Shown: positions 22,556 through 36,931, counted from the first letter of the stretch. The stretch is 64,000 nt of DNA from Theocolax elegans (GCA_026168455.1 CM047430.1:69541044-69605043), one strand, 5' to 3'. A program made the numbers and translations. The notes: generated from the letters alone by a model not told the origin.

Positions 22556-23779
22556 TTACGTCGCCTCGTCACGCACAGAATCTTCTGCTGTACATACACA
22601 CGCACACACAGCCACATACAAATAGATACACTCGTGTATACACATTCGCACTAGGAATCGTGTAAATCCATTTCCTGACCTCGTATATATGGTATACGTT
22701 TTTTTGGCAATTCTGTGTTTTTGTACGTCTCTGAGTGTTTATGTGTGACTGTGATGTACGCGTGTGTAGGTGCGTAAATATATACTATCATGTATACGTA
22801 CACGCGCAGTCGTTTACGTCTATCTATATGTTTTTTTTGTTCGTTCTCTATCCGCTGCGTAAGCATCGGCTCGTAATAATAATGTATATATACAGGAGGG
22901 AGGGACAATTTTACTTCTTATGGTTCATCGATGCTGAATTACACGTATATATACGAGAGATTTACAGCACAACTATACGCTTAGTATTTATCTTATTATT
23001 CCAGGTGCATTATTTTCTATCGAATAAAAGTAACCATATGTATACACAATTTAATTTGATCAGATTATATATATGTATACAAGTTTTATTATTAAATTCA
23101 CTATTTTATATCGTATATAATATAATAATACGTTGTTTACGCATAAATATATATTTATATATAAGGTAATAAATGATATTCGACATAGTAAATATGCCAA
23201 TTTGAGGAACGATATATTGTTTAACCAATTTCCACTTTGTCAACATTTCCGGAGCGGTATATGACGAAACGAGCGTGTTCGCGTGATAAGACGGAAATAA
23301 ATAAATAAATAACAAGTTTTCGATATCGCGAGTTAATATTTTAGCATCTGTAAAAGTTACAAGAGGAGTCCTCATCCTCGCTCTGCCATAGAAAGGTAAC
23401 AAAAAAAACCCTCCGAAGACGGATTAAAATCTGTAACCAGAAGAGCTAGAGCAAGAGAGAGAGATACTTATAGATGTAACTTTTTCTCTTTAAGACACAA
23501 ATTTATATTCAACATAATCTTATGGTAATTTATTCAACCTTAAAAATATACGAAGATACGCAAACATCGTAATATCCGCTCGGAAAGTGTTAATACAAAT
23601 ATGTTATCGTAATCACTCGACAATTCAATAAATAATGTAGACATCGGTGTGTATATAAAGTATATATACGTTCGATCCGCGGTTGCGCCAATAATTCTGT
23701 ACACAAGATGCCAATGCAAAATATTTTCGCCACAAGTATATATATATACCTATATGTATAAATGAAAACACATCGAGAG

Positions 23780-23838
23780 AGAGAGATAGATAGATAGATA
23801 TAGAGATATAGAGATAAGAGAGAGAGAGAGAGAGAGAT
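23780..23838. repeat. (GA)n / (GATA)n compound microsatellite
   Basis: GA runs interrupted by GATA units, followed by a short TA run. CU-rich in the transcribed orientation. Confidence 0.9.
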
Positions 23839-25007
23839 GTGTATATATATATATAGAGCGGAAATAATTAATTTAGAGATTAAAGCAGCAGTAGCAGATA
23901 AGATACAGTACGTAAGAAGTGGTACATCTATATATAGAAATAGTAACAAGCAGTTAACACTTGTATATATCACAGAAAGATATTACATCGAGAATAATCA
24001 ATTACTTTGATCAAAGTTTGTGTGTATAAGCATTTTTCGATAAATTGTACATCAGTTTATACATGGAAGATTCGTGTATCATTATTCAATAATTGCTGGA
24101 TCGATAACAATGCGTACAGGCTTTCGAGCGCAATATACGTTTTTTACGTCATCCTTAATAATTTCGCTTAACTTTTGAACGATGCAATTATGTATCCAAA
24201 GTTCTCGTAAGTTACATCGATAAATTATATTTTACTTATTACATTAGTTTAACGTCGAAATATAAAGTTGTAATTATCGTTAGGTGTACGCATTGATGTA
24301 TCGACCGTGTGCGTGTGCGTGTGTGCGTGTGTGCGTATGTGTATATATATATATATGTGTATAAATAGTTAACAAACGTTATTCGAATTGACGAATATCG
24401 AATTAGGAAGGAAGCATCTTAAATATACAATCGATAATACATTGATTAAACTTCGACAATGTTAAATTTCGTCGAATATTTAACGTGTATCGAAGCTAAA
24501 TTTAAATGAAATCTCGGTCGCAAATTTCCCAAAGCAATTTACATGAGAGTTCGACAACGTTGCTAGATTAAACGTAAATGTACTCTACATGAGACTGATA
24601 GAGAAAGAGAATGAGAGAGTGAGAGAAAGAGAGAAAGAGAGAGAGAGAAAGGCCGTCATTGAAAACAAATTCTCAAATTCATCGAATCTACATAAAGAGC
24701 TTCGTCCGGCGCATAAATTTTCGAAGATCAATGCAAACAACGTAATTAAGGTTTCGAACGTCAACCAAAAAAAAACGAAGGAGAAGCCGCGACAGGAGAG
24801 AAGAAGCATTTTATATAGAAAATGTAAAAAAAAAGAAGAGGCGAATGATAGATAGTTGAATAGCAAAGGGAGAGAGAGAGAGAGAGAGGAAGAGAGAGGA
24901 ATAGGTACATAGAGAGGTATAAGCTCGCCCCCTCCGATTGAATGCAATCGGCGACGCATCTCCATTAACGAGTCGACCCCCAACTTCCGGATTACCAGGT
25001 CGAGTTT

Positions 25008-25049
25008 CCCTTCCCTTCCCTTCCCTGCCCTGCCCTGCCCTGCCCTTCC
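25008..25049. repeat. Pentanucleotide repeat (CCCTT then CCCTG)
   Basis: Copies of CCCTT followed by copies of CCCTG: a pentanucleotide array in which one variant unit has spread. It lies in a locally GC-rich stretch. Confidence 0.85.
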
Positions 25050-27152
25050 TAGTCGATAGGACTTTGAAACGAGAGGAGAGAGAGAGAGAGAGAGAGTGAG
25101 TCGGTTCTCGATATCATCGCCCACGCGTTCGTTCCCATTCCCACAGGATGAAGACCAGATGAATGAAAGGAATAGATAAGGAGACGCATTTCGTCCTCTC
25201 GGAGCTTTGGCCTAACCCGTTCTGGTTTTGGATTCACCTTTCTCCAGCTCGTTCTTTTCCACAAGCTCGAAAGCTTTTTTTCATTTGCAAGAGCCTGTAA
25301 ACCGAAGTGCATGGAAAAAAGTGTGAGAGAGAGAGAGAGAGAAAGAGAGGGACCGAGAGGGAGTGGTGGAACCTCGTCAAAGCGGCAATTTCTACTTAGA
25401 GGGAAATCTTTTTCCGCGCGTGCCTCTTTCTCTCGTTCCTTTCTGCCTTTTCTAACGCCCTGTACTCTACTCCTCTTTCTTGTCTTTTTTTTTGCTTTTG
25501 CTTTTGCTATCTCGGGCTTCCTTGTTCTCCACTCAATCCCCGAAATCTTTGCAATCTAGTCGAACAATACGAAACGATAATTTCTCAAGTATCTTTTGAT
25601 AGTCTCGGAGGTTTTGCATGTAAACACTTTTTTTTTCAACTCGTGTTTTCTATTACTCGCATATACGTTCTTTATTCCACGCTAATTATATTAATTTTAC
25701 TTTGGATTAGATTAAAGAAACGTTTAATTAATTATTTCTTTTCACGTATAATTGATCATTAGGTACTGCAGATCCTTTGACACTTTAATTATGAAACTTT
25801 GTGAAAGTATAGTAAAAAGACAAAGTGAAACAGCAAGATCAATAAGGTACGTAGGAAACTCCGTTACTCGATTAACATTCGTATATACAATACGCATTAA
25901 GAATTGTTCTGAAGGAATATTTTTTTAAATATAATTACACCGTGTAACGCGAGCTTCGGAATTCTTTCAAACGACGATCCCTCGAACGAGAAACCCAAGA
26001 AAAAAAAATAACAACGTATTTTAGTATTACGTTATCGTTAGACTAACAGAATAGAATTGCGTACATGTACACTGATAATAAAATGTAACGAAGTTTGATA
26101 CTTATAAGAAATATTTATTAACAACGAACAAAATTTTAATTGAAAAAAAAATACAACGTATTTGACAACGACAAAGTATTTATTAGAATTTCAACCCAAT
26201 ATTTTTTTAGAAGTATTTTAAAAAAATACTTCTTTTGAATTGAATATAGTTATTAAAGTATATATGCCATTTTTTAAAACTTTAATTGCCAATTAATTAT
26301 ATGTACACGATACACGAACAATTTGACTCGAATATCTCCCAATTACATTATCGTGGGCAACTTTCGAAAAAAAATTGTATAACAATAGACGAAACACTTT
26401 CTTCGATAATAATTCCTTTTTAAGAGCTTGGTCGCAAAATACAACGTTTAATTATAATTAAAAGCCCATACGCGTCATTTCGGGGGTTGACTCGAGTTTT
26501 ATGCCACTCGAATGGGAATTTTATTGTGCGGTAAGAAAAACGTATATATATGAGTATCTACGTGTGTATATATATATATACATCTGTAGGAAGATAGAGA
26601 GGATTCCTTCCTATACAATCGAATATGAAGCTCCACGCGCCAATACGTAAGGAGGGATGAAAGCGAAAGGAGCTTGGGATTTAGAAGCTAAGGATTGAAA
26701 TATCGTGCTTGGGAAATCACTTCACGCGGGACGATTTTGGGTTACCAACTTCGATTTGGAATATCTTGGTGATTGGAATTTTCCTTTATGATCAATGAAC
26801 CTAGCATTTCGAACTATAGGAAATGTTTGACTGACGATTGTCCCTTCATCCATTGATTTATATTTATTCTTTATGTCAAAATCTTGTTTACACGGCTTTT
26901 GAGTATTTATTTAATAATATATTAAATATTAACATTTTTGAAATCTGTCCATCGGAAAAAAATGCTTTATTTTTTTTTTAAACTGACCTAAAACCGTTTA
27001 TAACATTTAATAAATTAAAAATTGTGTAAAAATTGATAAAGCACAGATTGTTACGTACGTAACATCGACGCGCGGATCGGCGCGTGTGTGAGAACGGTGT
27101 AGGATGACCGAAACGCGAAATATCATGACGAATGCAACTACAACAAGAAATC

Positions 27153-27226
27153 GCGGACGGTGGCCTAGTGGTTAGGTCTCGTGACTGGAAACTCGCGGAT
27201 CCTCGGTTCGAGTCCCGGCGTCCGAT
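27153..27226 (+). tRNA. tRNA-like sequence, probably a pseudogene or SINE head
   Basis: The sequence has a D-arm/A-box-like block GTGGCCTAGTGGTTAGG, a T-arm/B-box GGTTCGAGTCC, and a possible acceptor stem CGGACG/CGTCCG. A run of Ts follows a few bases later and could terminate Pol III. The defects are an anticodon loop (CTGGAAAC) that appears to have 8 nt, a mismatch in the T stem and an unpaired first acceptor base. I therefore cannot assign an anticodon and favour a decayed tRNA or a tRNA-derived SINE fragment over a working gene. It lies on the strand opposite to GluCl, inside an intron. Confidence 0.4.
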
Positions 27227-30200
27227 CAATTTTTTATTCGGTCCTCTCCTATCACCTTCTCCATACGCAACAAGATTTAAAAAATATATAATACAATGAG
27301 AAATTTGATAATAGCTTTACAATTTGAATAGAGGAAGTATTATTAACTTAATTAACTGGACCAGATAAGAATGAAATACGTAATTTAATCAAATAATAGA
27401 GAATTCTTTTTTCGAAAATTTACAAAGTTTATATAAAATTACGTATTAACTGTAGTATACATAGTTTAAATGGTTAATTAATTTTTTTAGTGTGTAACAG
27501 TTTTAAATTTAGATATGACGGTCGATAATCCGTTAATGATTTATTTTAAGATCAAAAGCAACTCTTAAATATCAATTTTACATTGTTAATTCTTCATTTT
27601 TTTAAAAGGTAAACTTTTTAATAAACGGAGATTTCATTAAAATCTGTTGAAAAATGTCGCAAAATGTTTGTTTTTTCCTACTATAGCGGTATCCTTTTGA
27701 AACAGTTAAGTAGATTAACTCCACTCAGCGAAAACTTTCGGCAAATAAAGATATATAAATGGCAAGGTGAAAATTGTTATAGTCGTTACACACGCTACAA
27801 TAAATGAAACGACGTTTAATTTTAACCTTTAAGAAAACATGTAACGAGGTAAATTACAGTATATCAACATTTTACTTCATCATTTAGTATCTCGAGGTTA
27901 AAATTGTTCTTACATTCTTCTCCTATGCACCGATATGGCGTATAGTTAGGATTCCAAGGAATACGTTCCATAATAATAAAAATATATAGAGCGCTTTGAA
28001 AGAAGTTGAGGGAAGAGTGGTAGTATATAGGAAGCGCGAGATACAATGAAAAAGCGAGGGGGGGGGGGCAGAGGAAAGAGAGAGTGGAGTTTCAAAAAAT
28101 GAAGAGGCGATAATCGCGAGCGAAACCAAAGCTCCGAGTTATTTATACGGATTCTCCACGCCCGCAGTACCTTGAGTGGCATTATCATCGACTATATACG
28201 CATAAATCTGTGTGGGGTTACGCTCCCTGAATTTTCTGGTCTGGTAATGGCCACTTTAACCGCCGGGGCGGGTAAAAGTTCTTTATCTTAAAAAAGATCA
28301 GAGAGAGAGAGAGAGTAGCAGGCAAGGTCGGAATTGTTAACGAAAAGATCAGGGATTTCCTCAAATCCACGCCCGTACGGATAGTTTATAATGTTGACTT
28401 TTTAAAAGCTTTTATAGTCGTGAAAAAAAAAAAATAAAAATTTCTTCTCTTAGAAAGTGAAAAAGAGAGTTTCGGGTTTCTTCTCGATCGTTTCTTTTTA
28501 TTATTGTGGATGCGCTACGTTTATGAATAAATAATAACTTTTTAAGAGAATACGCGATGAAAGACAGAAATTCCCGAAATTATTATAAATTTAATTCGTT
28601 CGGATTTATATTTGTAATTAACGTTTGTGAATATATTTATCGAAGAGAGTTAAGAATAACTTGCACTTAATCGAGTTGTTAATAGAATGTTATAATTAAT
28701 TAGAAAGAAAGAAGAATCCACTTACGGAATGTAAATTTTGAATAAAAATGTATGTATAGAATAGTGTGGTAAAAACAAAAGTAGACTACTGTATTAATAC
28801 TTGATTTATTTAGTTATTTATTAATCGATACAAAGACCGTTATTAATAAAAGTAATCGTGTTATTTCCATAAACCTGAACGAAATCGAAAGATTCGACTA
28901 AAAACTTGTAAATTCATCGTCAAATGACCGTCGATCTCATTTAACACCGAAACTAATGTACTCCGACTTTCTCTCTCAGTATCTCGTACGATCGAATGAA
29001 AAATGAGCTTTCGAGCTTAAATCCCTTTTCGAAATCCCCAATAGCATCACGCGTAATATCAATTTCCGATTGATCAAAACACAGTCGTCAATCGCAAATG
29101 CCTGCGAAATTTTCTCCGGGAAAAAGATACAAATGGAAAAAGAAAGGCGAGAGAGAGAGAGAGAGTGAGTGAGAGAAGGGCGAAATTAATTAGAAGTAAA
29201 GTATATTCGACAAAGGTTTTAACAAAGGGCAATCTCTCAAAAAGGATGATACGGCATCCTCTAAAAGAGAATAAAGCTACAAGTAAAAAGAATATAAACG
29301 AACGGAAATCGGGACGATTGGTCGTGCGCAAGGAGTGATTAATGAAATGACAGAAGGGAGACGCCGCGACGCTCGGTTCGATGTGTATGTATATATAGAG
29401 GACGGGTCGAATGGCAGGACAGATACCGAGCTCGTAGTATACGACAAAGAGGCTTCCGATTCCTTCCTTCGGTTTCCCGATAAACGTTCCGAGAGAGGGA
29501 GAGAGAGAGAGAGAGAGAGAGCTGCGTTTTCCCTTTGTCCCTCGTGTTCGCGAGCTCCACGTATTGTGGCTCACTCGAGATACGCGATACGAAAATAATG
29601 CAAGCTCGATGTCTTGGGTTCTGGGTAACCGATTTTATATTTGATCAAAGTCTCCGTTTCCGAGACTATATGCAGCTCGCTCTCGGGGAATATATACTTA
29701 CGTGGTACAGATCAGTTTTCGTATGCGCGTATATACGCGGAAACCTCCTTTTAGAATGCGCTATCGGTCCTTCGTTGCGGTTATATATAGATATTGCCAA
29801 ACGATTGTATTGTTTTCTCATTTACCTATACTTTCTCTACATTGGTTAGTAGTACTTTTAACAAAACACCCACCGCTCGCTCATTCTCCTTATTTTTCTG
29901 CCTCTTTTTTTTTTTTTTTGCTATCTTCCCCTTTTCGAATACGGCCGTTACAAGGTAAACTATCGTTGATCGCGCGCGATACATTATCGCCTCGCGAAAA
30001 CATATTTTCGAGACCTACGCGCTCAACGATATTCTCAATGACGGATTATAATGAAACGTTATGGGGATCGTGCGTCGATTCGCGAAATGAGAGGGAAAAG
30101 GAAAAAGTAATAAAAAGCAATAATAGATGAAAGTCGGATAGAATGATTTATCCAAACGCGAGAAAGGGAGGGAATTAATCTTAAATCTTGTGTGTGTATA

Positions 30201-30352
30201 TATATAGATATATATAGATATAAAACTGCGTGATCTTGATTCGTGACCCCGTAGATTTTCGTGAGGCGAGATGATGAGAGAGGGCGAGGAAATGTAATAA
30301 AGGGTAAAGAAGTAGGGTCAGGCAACGTAAGCATTAATAAGTCACATGTACG

Positions 30353-30392
<40 letters not shown>

Positions 30393-30434
30393 CATATACA
30401 AATAAAATACATATACAGTATACGTAAAAAAAAT

Positions 30435-30467
<33 letters not shown>

Positions 30468-33348
30468 CTGTGAACATAGGCGAGACGGCGGGGAGGATGT
30501 TTTTGATTTTGTTTGTTTCTTTTTTTTCGTTCTCTTACATAGAGCGCGTGCAGCTCGGGTATCTCAGACAGTCAGTTTCCCCATTATACACGTGATATAC
30601 AGAGGCACACGGCTAATGTACAGATTTTGACTCTGAAACAGAACACGAGTCGTGCGTAATTGTGAGTTTACGTGTGCAGTTTACGTGGCTTCCAAACAAC
30701 AATATAATCACACCCAAGCGGATACCAAATTTTCGCGTACAAATGATTCCAATGATTTATCATATACTTGCATATATTTTACAGTTTTTTCTTAGTTTTC
30801 TTTTATTTGGCTCGTTTTGTACGCTCAAAACCGAAGAATACCACTTGTCGTTTTAGTCGAAATTGATTTCGACAATTTAAATTACTTTTATTTAATATAC
30901 GGTTTTCAATTGAACTTCGTCAACTGTGGAAAGTGTGTATTTTAAATGTTTGCAACGATTACTTCGAGATGTACTTTTTATTTTGTAATTTTACAATTAA
31001 TAAGGTAGATTTGATTATTCATTAACTCATTTTGTGAACGGAGATAAAAATTACCGTGACTACGCGGTAAAAATTATATCGAGTTCCATGCAAATATAAT
31101 TATGACTTGATTTTTATAGGTTCAATTTTTTCGAACAACTGATACCACCCCGGACGGAAATTTGTAATACAAAATTTTCTTCGTGAATTAATATTCTATG
31201 TACAAAAAGGTAAATTTATAATACGAAAATTCTTCGAAATTTATATTTCAATGTTAATTTACAAATCACAGAATCGAACGTTTTGGTAAAACAATATATC
31301 AAAACGACACGTGATATTCGAAGGTGATATACTTAAACGTGTGCATTTATGCGACATGAAAAATATAGTATATATTAAATATATTATAATACTATAGTTT
31401 CATATCAAAGACAAATTTATTACACACGGTTGTCATTATACCGAACGTATTTTTATTCCAGCGATACTTGCAATTTCGCATATCAAAAAAAAAGATACTA
31501 GAGAGAAAGAGATAGAGAGAAGACAAAAATATAAACAGAAGAAACTAACGATATCCGTCTTTGATGAAATTTTATCAAAGGAATTATTTTTCTCATTTCT
31601 GATGCAGTAAGCAGCGATAAAGCAGCAAAGGAATCCTCTATATTCCTTCGATTTTCCAGAGCCCTTTCTGCCTCATTGGTGCGTCCGATGCACACCCACG
31701 TAGCCCACCCGCATCTCACTTTAATTTTCTTACTATTTTTTTTGTAACATTTTCCTCGCGCGCGTACGGTCAAACTTAAAATACAACAATTAATATTGAC
31801 AATACGTTTACACGTGCGTTTGACTGTACGCGACGATTATTTTTTATATATATAATATATACTTATAACACGTCGATCAAACAATTAAAAAAAAATAGGT
31901 AACATGATAACGTAACCGTAATAACAGCCAATAATATATACTTATTATATATAATATATGCTCGTCTTAAGTAATACACACGACTATATTTATATATATA
32001 TATATGTATAAATATAAAACGACATTGACGATATTCAACGATATGTAGCACACATCCAATTCTCATATTTATATATATATTCAATAATATCCAATATATA
32101 TATATGTATAATATATAATATATAATATATAATATATAACTAATATTAATAATAATGCGACGTACATTTTATATATTTATAATATATATATATAGTTATA
32201 CAATATATACGTAAAATTATATTAATATACATGGTATACAAGTATTATATACGATTTACTGCACGTATACCATATACGCACATTCGCGCTGACAATCGTT
32301 TTCCACGCTTTTAATACTCGTTACATATACATCTTTTTCTTTATATTATTGCCTTTCTTTCGTTATTTCTTTTAAATCAATCATTTTCCCGAATCACGCG
32401 AAACGGGCGTATACGGATACATGCAAAATCCCGTTTTAACCCTTTTTCCGTCAAAATTGCAGTTTCTCCTAAGTATGGAATTTAATCATATCCTACGCAA
32501 CAAAACAAGCTTAACATTTTTCTGCGTTTTATAACGTGTACGTATATATGTATATAAACGATTTTCCAGGTATTTCCAATGTTATTTTATTCAATTTTCG
32601 AAAAAAGATTAAATATGTGATACACCAATTCAATTTTCTTATACATTTTCGAGATACACGAGTACGTCATTTTTTTGAAATTGAATTTTTTTTATCAAAT
32701 TAATATTATAAATAAACAAAATTTTAGAGATCGAGTCTCTGGTTAATTATAAGAAATTTTTTCATTCCGATTTTTTTTGCGTTACAGTTAACATTGACAT
32801 ATTCTATACTCGGTTATAATGTTACTTTAATTTGAATATATATGAAAACAGTATGGAAAAATTATTCGATTTTTTTAGACAGTATTAATAATTAATAGAA
32901 ATAAATAAATAATTCTTTCAATACGATTTTATAGTAACATGTATCGTATATGGATGGAAAAATTTGAAGATGACGACGGTACTACGAATTTTGACGTAAA
33001 ATGGCACATAAAAACGGTGATTTGGCGCAACAACCACGTAAACACACGTGAATCTCATATGTATATATATGTATACATAGAATAGTACACAAACACTGCG
33101 TGCGATCATATTTATATATATGTATATATATACACATATACGTACATGTACATATCCGTGTAGGTATATGTATATACGTACGTATGTCTCTATGTATATA
33201 TATATGTGTATAAACACACACACACACACATACGGATATACGGATATACATATATAGGCATATGTACGTATAGATATAATGTATATATGTATATACACAT
33301 ATATAAATGTGGATGCTGAAGGCCTTGCTGGATATTTGAAGCACTCAC

Positions 33349-33410
33349 CATGAAATCAATTTTGCTGATCGAGCGGATAAAGATGTTGATGTGCACTTTG
33401 GTCGGGACAT
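33349..33410 (-). CDS. GluCl: GluCl alternative exon 3, version 3c (two codons shorter)
   Basis: This is the third alternative exon, 9.7 kb downstream of 3b. It is 62 nt rather than 68, with acceptor GTTAG and donor GTGAGT, and the same entry and exit phases. It reads D-VPTKVHINIFIRS then ISKIDFM. The usual GPA/V start is replaced by VPTK, and the KIDD-V-T-M ending is shortened to KIDFM. The loop G Arg is kept, but its spacing to the loop D Arg in exon 4 falls from 19 to 17 residues, shortening the beta1-beta2 loop that faces the membrane domain. The splice sites are intact, so I take it as a functional cassette rather than a relic. Confidence 0.88.
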
Positions 33411-35900
33411 CTAACATCGTCGTCCGGAACAGAACATAACAGGATCAATTATTAACGTTGGGCCCTCTTGACCCCCCCTGCCCACAAATCCAACCCCCCT
33501 CCCCATCCCCACACGCTCATCTATTCCGATTCAACTAGATTACGCACAATCCTGACTCGCCCTCGTTAACCGATTACGCACCTATCTTTATACGTATGGA
33601 TGTGTGTGTGTGTGCGCGCGCGTTCGCGTCTGTGTGTGTGAATGAATATACACGCACTCACGCGCGCACACACATACATAGACAGCCTCTGCCCGTTATT
33701 TACTTTACGCGTCATATGTTTCATTGCTCTCGTTACTCTCTGGTGATAAAATCGACGTCGCTCGAGATTATCGGAAGCTAGCATCGTTTTTCGAACGATA
33801 CCAATTTTACTGATGAACCTCGTTGATCAACCGGTGACGGAGCGCCGAAAAATATGATGGCGATTTTTTTTTGGCTTCCTCTCTTTATTTTTTTATTTTT
33901 TTTTGTTCATTATTACATTTTAGGTATATAATACCTCTCACTTTGAGAGAAACTTTAATGAAGCTATTCGTAAACATAGAAAGAAAAATCGATTGCCATA
34001 CTGATCGCACGAAAGAAAAAAGATTTATTTTTTTTATATACAGTTGACAATACGTTATATTATAATAATAGAATAATTTAACCCGTGAATACATCGGTTT
34101 TTCTTTCTTTAAATTGCATCACTAACGTTAGATTTTATTATGAAATATGTAGAACCCTGTATTAAAATATGATATTACTTAATGGTGATATACTTTAACT
34201 ACATTAGACACTTCGATCACTGTATTAACGAATATAAATTTAAGATAAATTATTTGTAGGACGTTATATATATATGTATATATATATATATATATATAGC
34301 TGTGTTTATTAATACTTTCGACTCGTTAATGCAATGTTGATATAACTTGATGAGAAATTATGATAATTGCGTTTTATTATTTTAGCAATCGATGACGGAA
34401 ATTCCAAGTGAAAACGGATTTAGCGTTATTACAATATTGCATTAAATACGAAACAATAAAAGGTGAAGTACTCAAAATTTGGGTCAGGTATATACATATA
34501 TACCGAATGAATTTTTATTCAATTAAAATTTATAGGATTTCGTGCAGCAATAATAGTGCTTTTGGTTTTACAAGTTATATTAAAGTTTTCTTATTAATTT
34601 TGTATCGGAATACACATATCGATTCCTCCGGTGTAAAATTTTGGATTTTAAATTATTTCCGGTAGTTGTTATTTTATAGATTATTCATAGGTAAGGATAC
34701 GATGGAATTCCCAAAAAATGTCGAATTTGGAATTAAATTAATTTTAAAGAAAATTTAGAAACAGCGACAAATTTGACAATGTAATCATTTCTTAACAGTA
34801 ATTACATAAAATTGATTAATTAGTCTTAAAATTAATATCGATAATTTACAAATTTTGATAACATTCCCTATTATCTAAATTCAAACGTAAATCTTATTTA
34901 ATATTAATGTGATATAGTCGAATAATCGTGTAAAAATTATAGATAGATCAAGGAGACATTTTGCGCTTATCTGAATTCAATATTACGCAGCTACAAATAC
35001 CATAAAAATTTAGGTGTAATTTAGATGTCACATTCGAATGCTTCTCTATAAATCTTAAATCTAAGGGTATCAAAGGATCATAGAAATTGGCATAGAAATA
35101 ACGTATACGTATATAAATAATGGATATATAGATATACAGGGACAAGAGAATGAATTTACGCATGTTGAGTGCAACAATAAACCTCATTCGCACCCCGTTT
35201 AACCGATAAGGAAAATGACCGCACGCTAGATCAATTCGAAAAGAGAGATAGGGATAAAGTGAGAGAGAGAGAGAGAGAAAGAGAAAGCGAGAGAGGTCTA
35301 TGTATAGAATGGAACCTAAATTCCAAAAAGGATCGATATAATGCGGGTACGCAATTTTTCTGCGTTATCGAGCGCGATATCGTATAACAAGGGATCATCA
35401 TTGTTAATATCGTCAAGTTTGTGAGGGTCGAATAATCGATAAGGTCCAGGGTTACTACCATATAAGTATTGACGTTTCCCATTGACGTATACGTACTTTC
35501 AATCGGATTCGAACGTTTCCCGTTTCGTTCCATTGATAGCCGATGAATGAAATACAACGCGTACAAAGTGATTTTTTTTTCTCCTTTTAATTAACGATGA
35601 TGATGATCGACGTTCGTTTCTATTGTGCACGTCGGAAAATCAGTATCTTTTTTTTTCTTCTCGGGAAAAACAAAGTAATATTATTCGGCATAAATATTTT
35701 TTTCCTAACGCGCTTGGCGATATTGCCCTCGTATCTATTTAATTCCTGTAGGGTGGGACAAAAATGCAAGGACGACCCTGGCTATTATATCCTCGGAATT
35801 CATTCGAAATCAAACATATAATCAAAGGTGGAAAGTAAATAGCGAAGCAATATCGACCAATCCAACGATCCGAGTCAATCAACTCGATCTGCTGAGAATC

Positions 35901-35901
<1 letters not shown>

Positions 35902-35939
<38 letters not shown>
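35902..35939. repeat. (GA)n microsatellite, 38 bp
   Basis: A perfect GA tract. About 455 bp away lies a (TC)n tract of similar length in opposite orientation, with a relatively GC-rich block between them. Confidence 0.95.
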
Positions 35940-35941
<2 letters not shown>

Positions 35942-36395
35942 AGGAGGGGGAGGAGTTGGGAGAGAGTGGAAGAGGCAGGGGAGGAGATGCTATATATGTA
36001 TAGTGTTCGATATCGATTTTGAAATTAAGCTCGTATCGACACCTAGAACCTCATCCCGAAAACCACATTGTCCATTTTGGTGGGAGGGAAAACGATGCTC
36101 ACTCGCGAGGGTCAGTTTGGACATTATGATCGGGACTCGAGATTGAAACAAATCGATTACGCCACGTCCGTGACAGATCGAGTGTGCGCGGAGCGAGACG
36201 GGGATGTATGTATATATATGTATACACCCAAGTCCCCGGATATCCTGGAGCCAGCCCCTACCAGCCTCCGAGATCGATTCGCGAAAGGCGCGTCACACGG
36301 ATATAATTGGCATGCGGGCTACGATGTAACTCTGATGGCGCACGCGTAACGCTTGGACCCCTCGTCTATCATTCTCTCCACCTTTTTTCTTTATT

Positions 36396-36396
<1 letters not shown>

Positions 36397-36446
<50 letters not shown>
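36397..36446. repeat. (TC)n microsatellite, about 50 bp
   Basis: A perfect TC tract, one of only two long TC-oriented tracts seen on the plus strand. It is the inverted partner of the GA tract at 35902-35939. Confidence 0.95.
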
Positions 36447-36449
<3 letters not shown>

Positions 36450-36914
36450 CTTTTTTTGCGACGAACCTTTTCGACGAGTCACTTAAAATCTCGTGTTAAA
36501 AATTCATTCGGGCGGGATAGTTTTTTTCCTCCGGTTTCCTATTATTAAATAGCGGAAGCTTGCGTTGCGAATTTAATTTGATTGTGGTCAAATCGTTAAA
36601 AATTGATAACGTTGTTTACCGTTAAATTTATCATTACTTTTCGTTAAGCGCACGTATCGCGAGCATTGAAAATTGATGAAATATACTAAATATTAAAATT
36701 AATTACATTATTAATAACCCGCAAGTGAATCAGCAAATATAAATTACTATACAATACAGTACTCGTAATCCAATGTTAATAATTTAAAATTACACACAAT
36801 ACCCAGTGAAATACTTTAACATTAAAAGAGAGAAAGAAACGAAATATTTCACGACGGTTAATTAATAAATAATAATTAATTTTTCAAAGAAATATTAATG
36901 AATATTCTCTTTCT

Positions 36915-36931
36915 CTCCCTCTTCCTATCCA

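Larger units (their letters stand above)
16766..33348 (-). other. GluCl: GluCl intron 3c to 4 (16.6 kb)
   Basis: A long intron between exon 3c and exon 4. It carries many simple repeats (GA near 19.03, 23.8, 24.6-25.1 and 29.5 kb; GT near 17.9 and 22.5 kb; GGTA near 22.15 kb; CCCTK near 25.0 kb), a tRNA-like sequence at 27.15 kb and AT-rich stretches at 31.3-32.3 kb. I find no supported protein-coding gene nested in it on either strand. Confidence 0.85.

Noticed and set aside
36068..36349. 93-codon plus-strand ORF in a GC-rich block
   Set aside because: No recognisable motif, no neighbouring exon structure, and part of it is a TATG microsatellite. Kept only as a structural observation.
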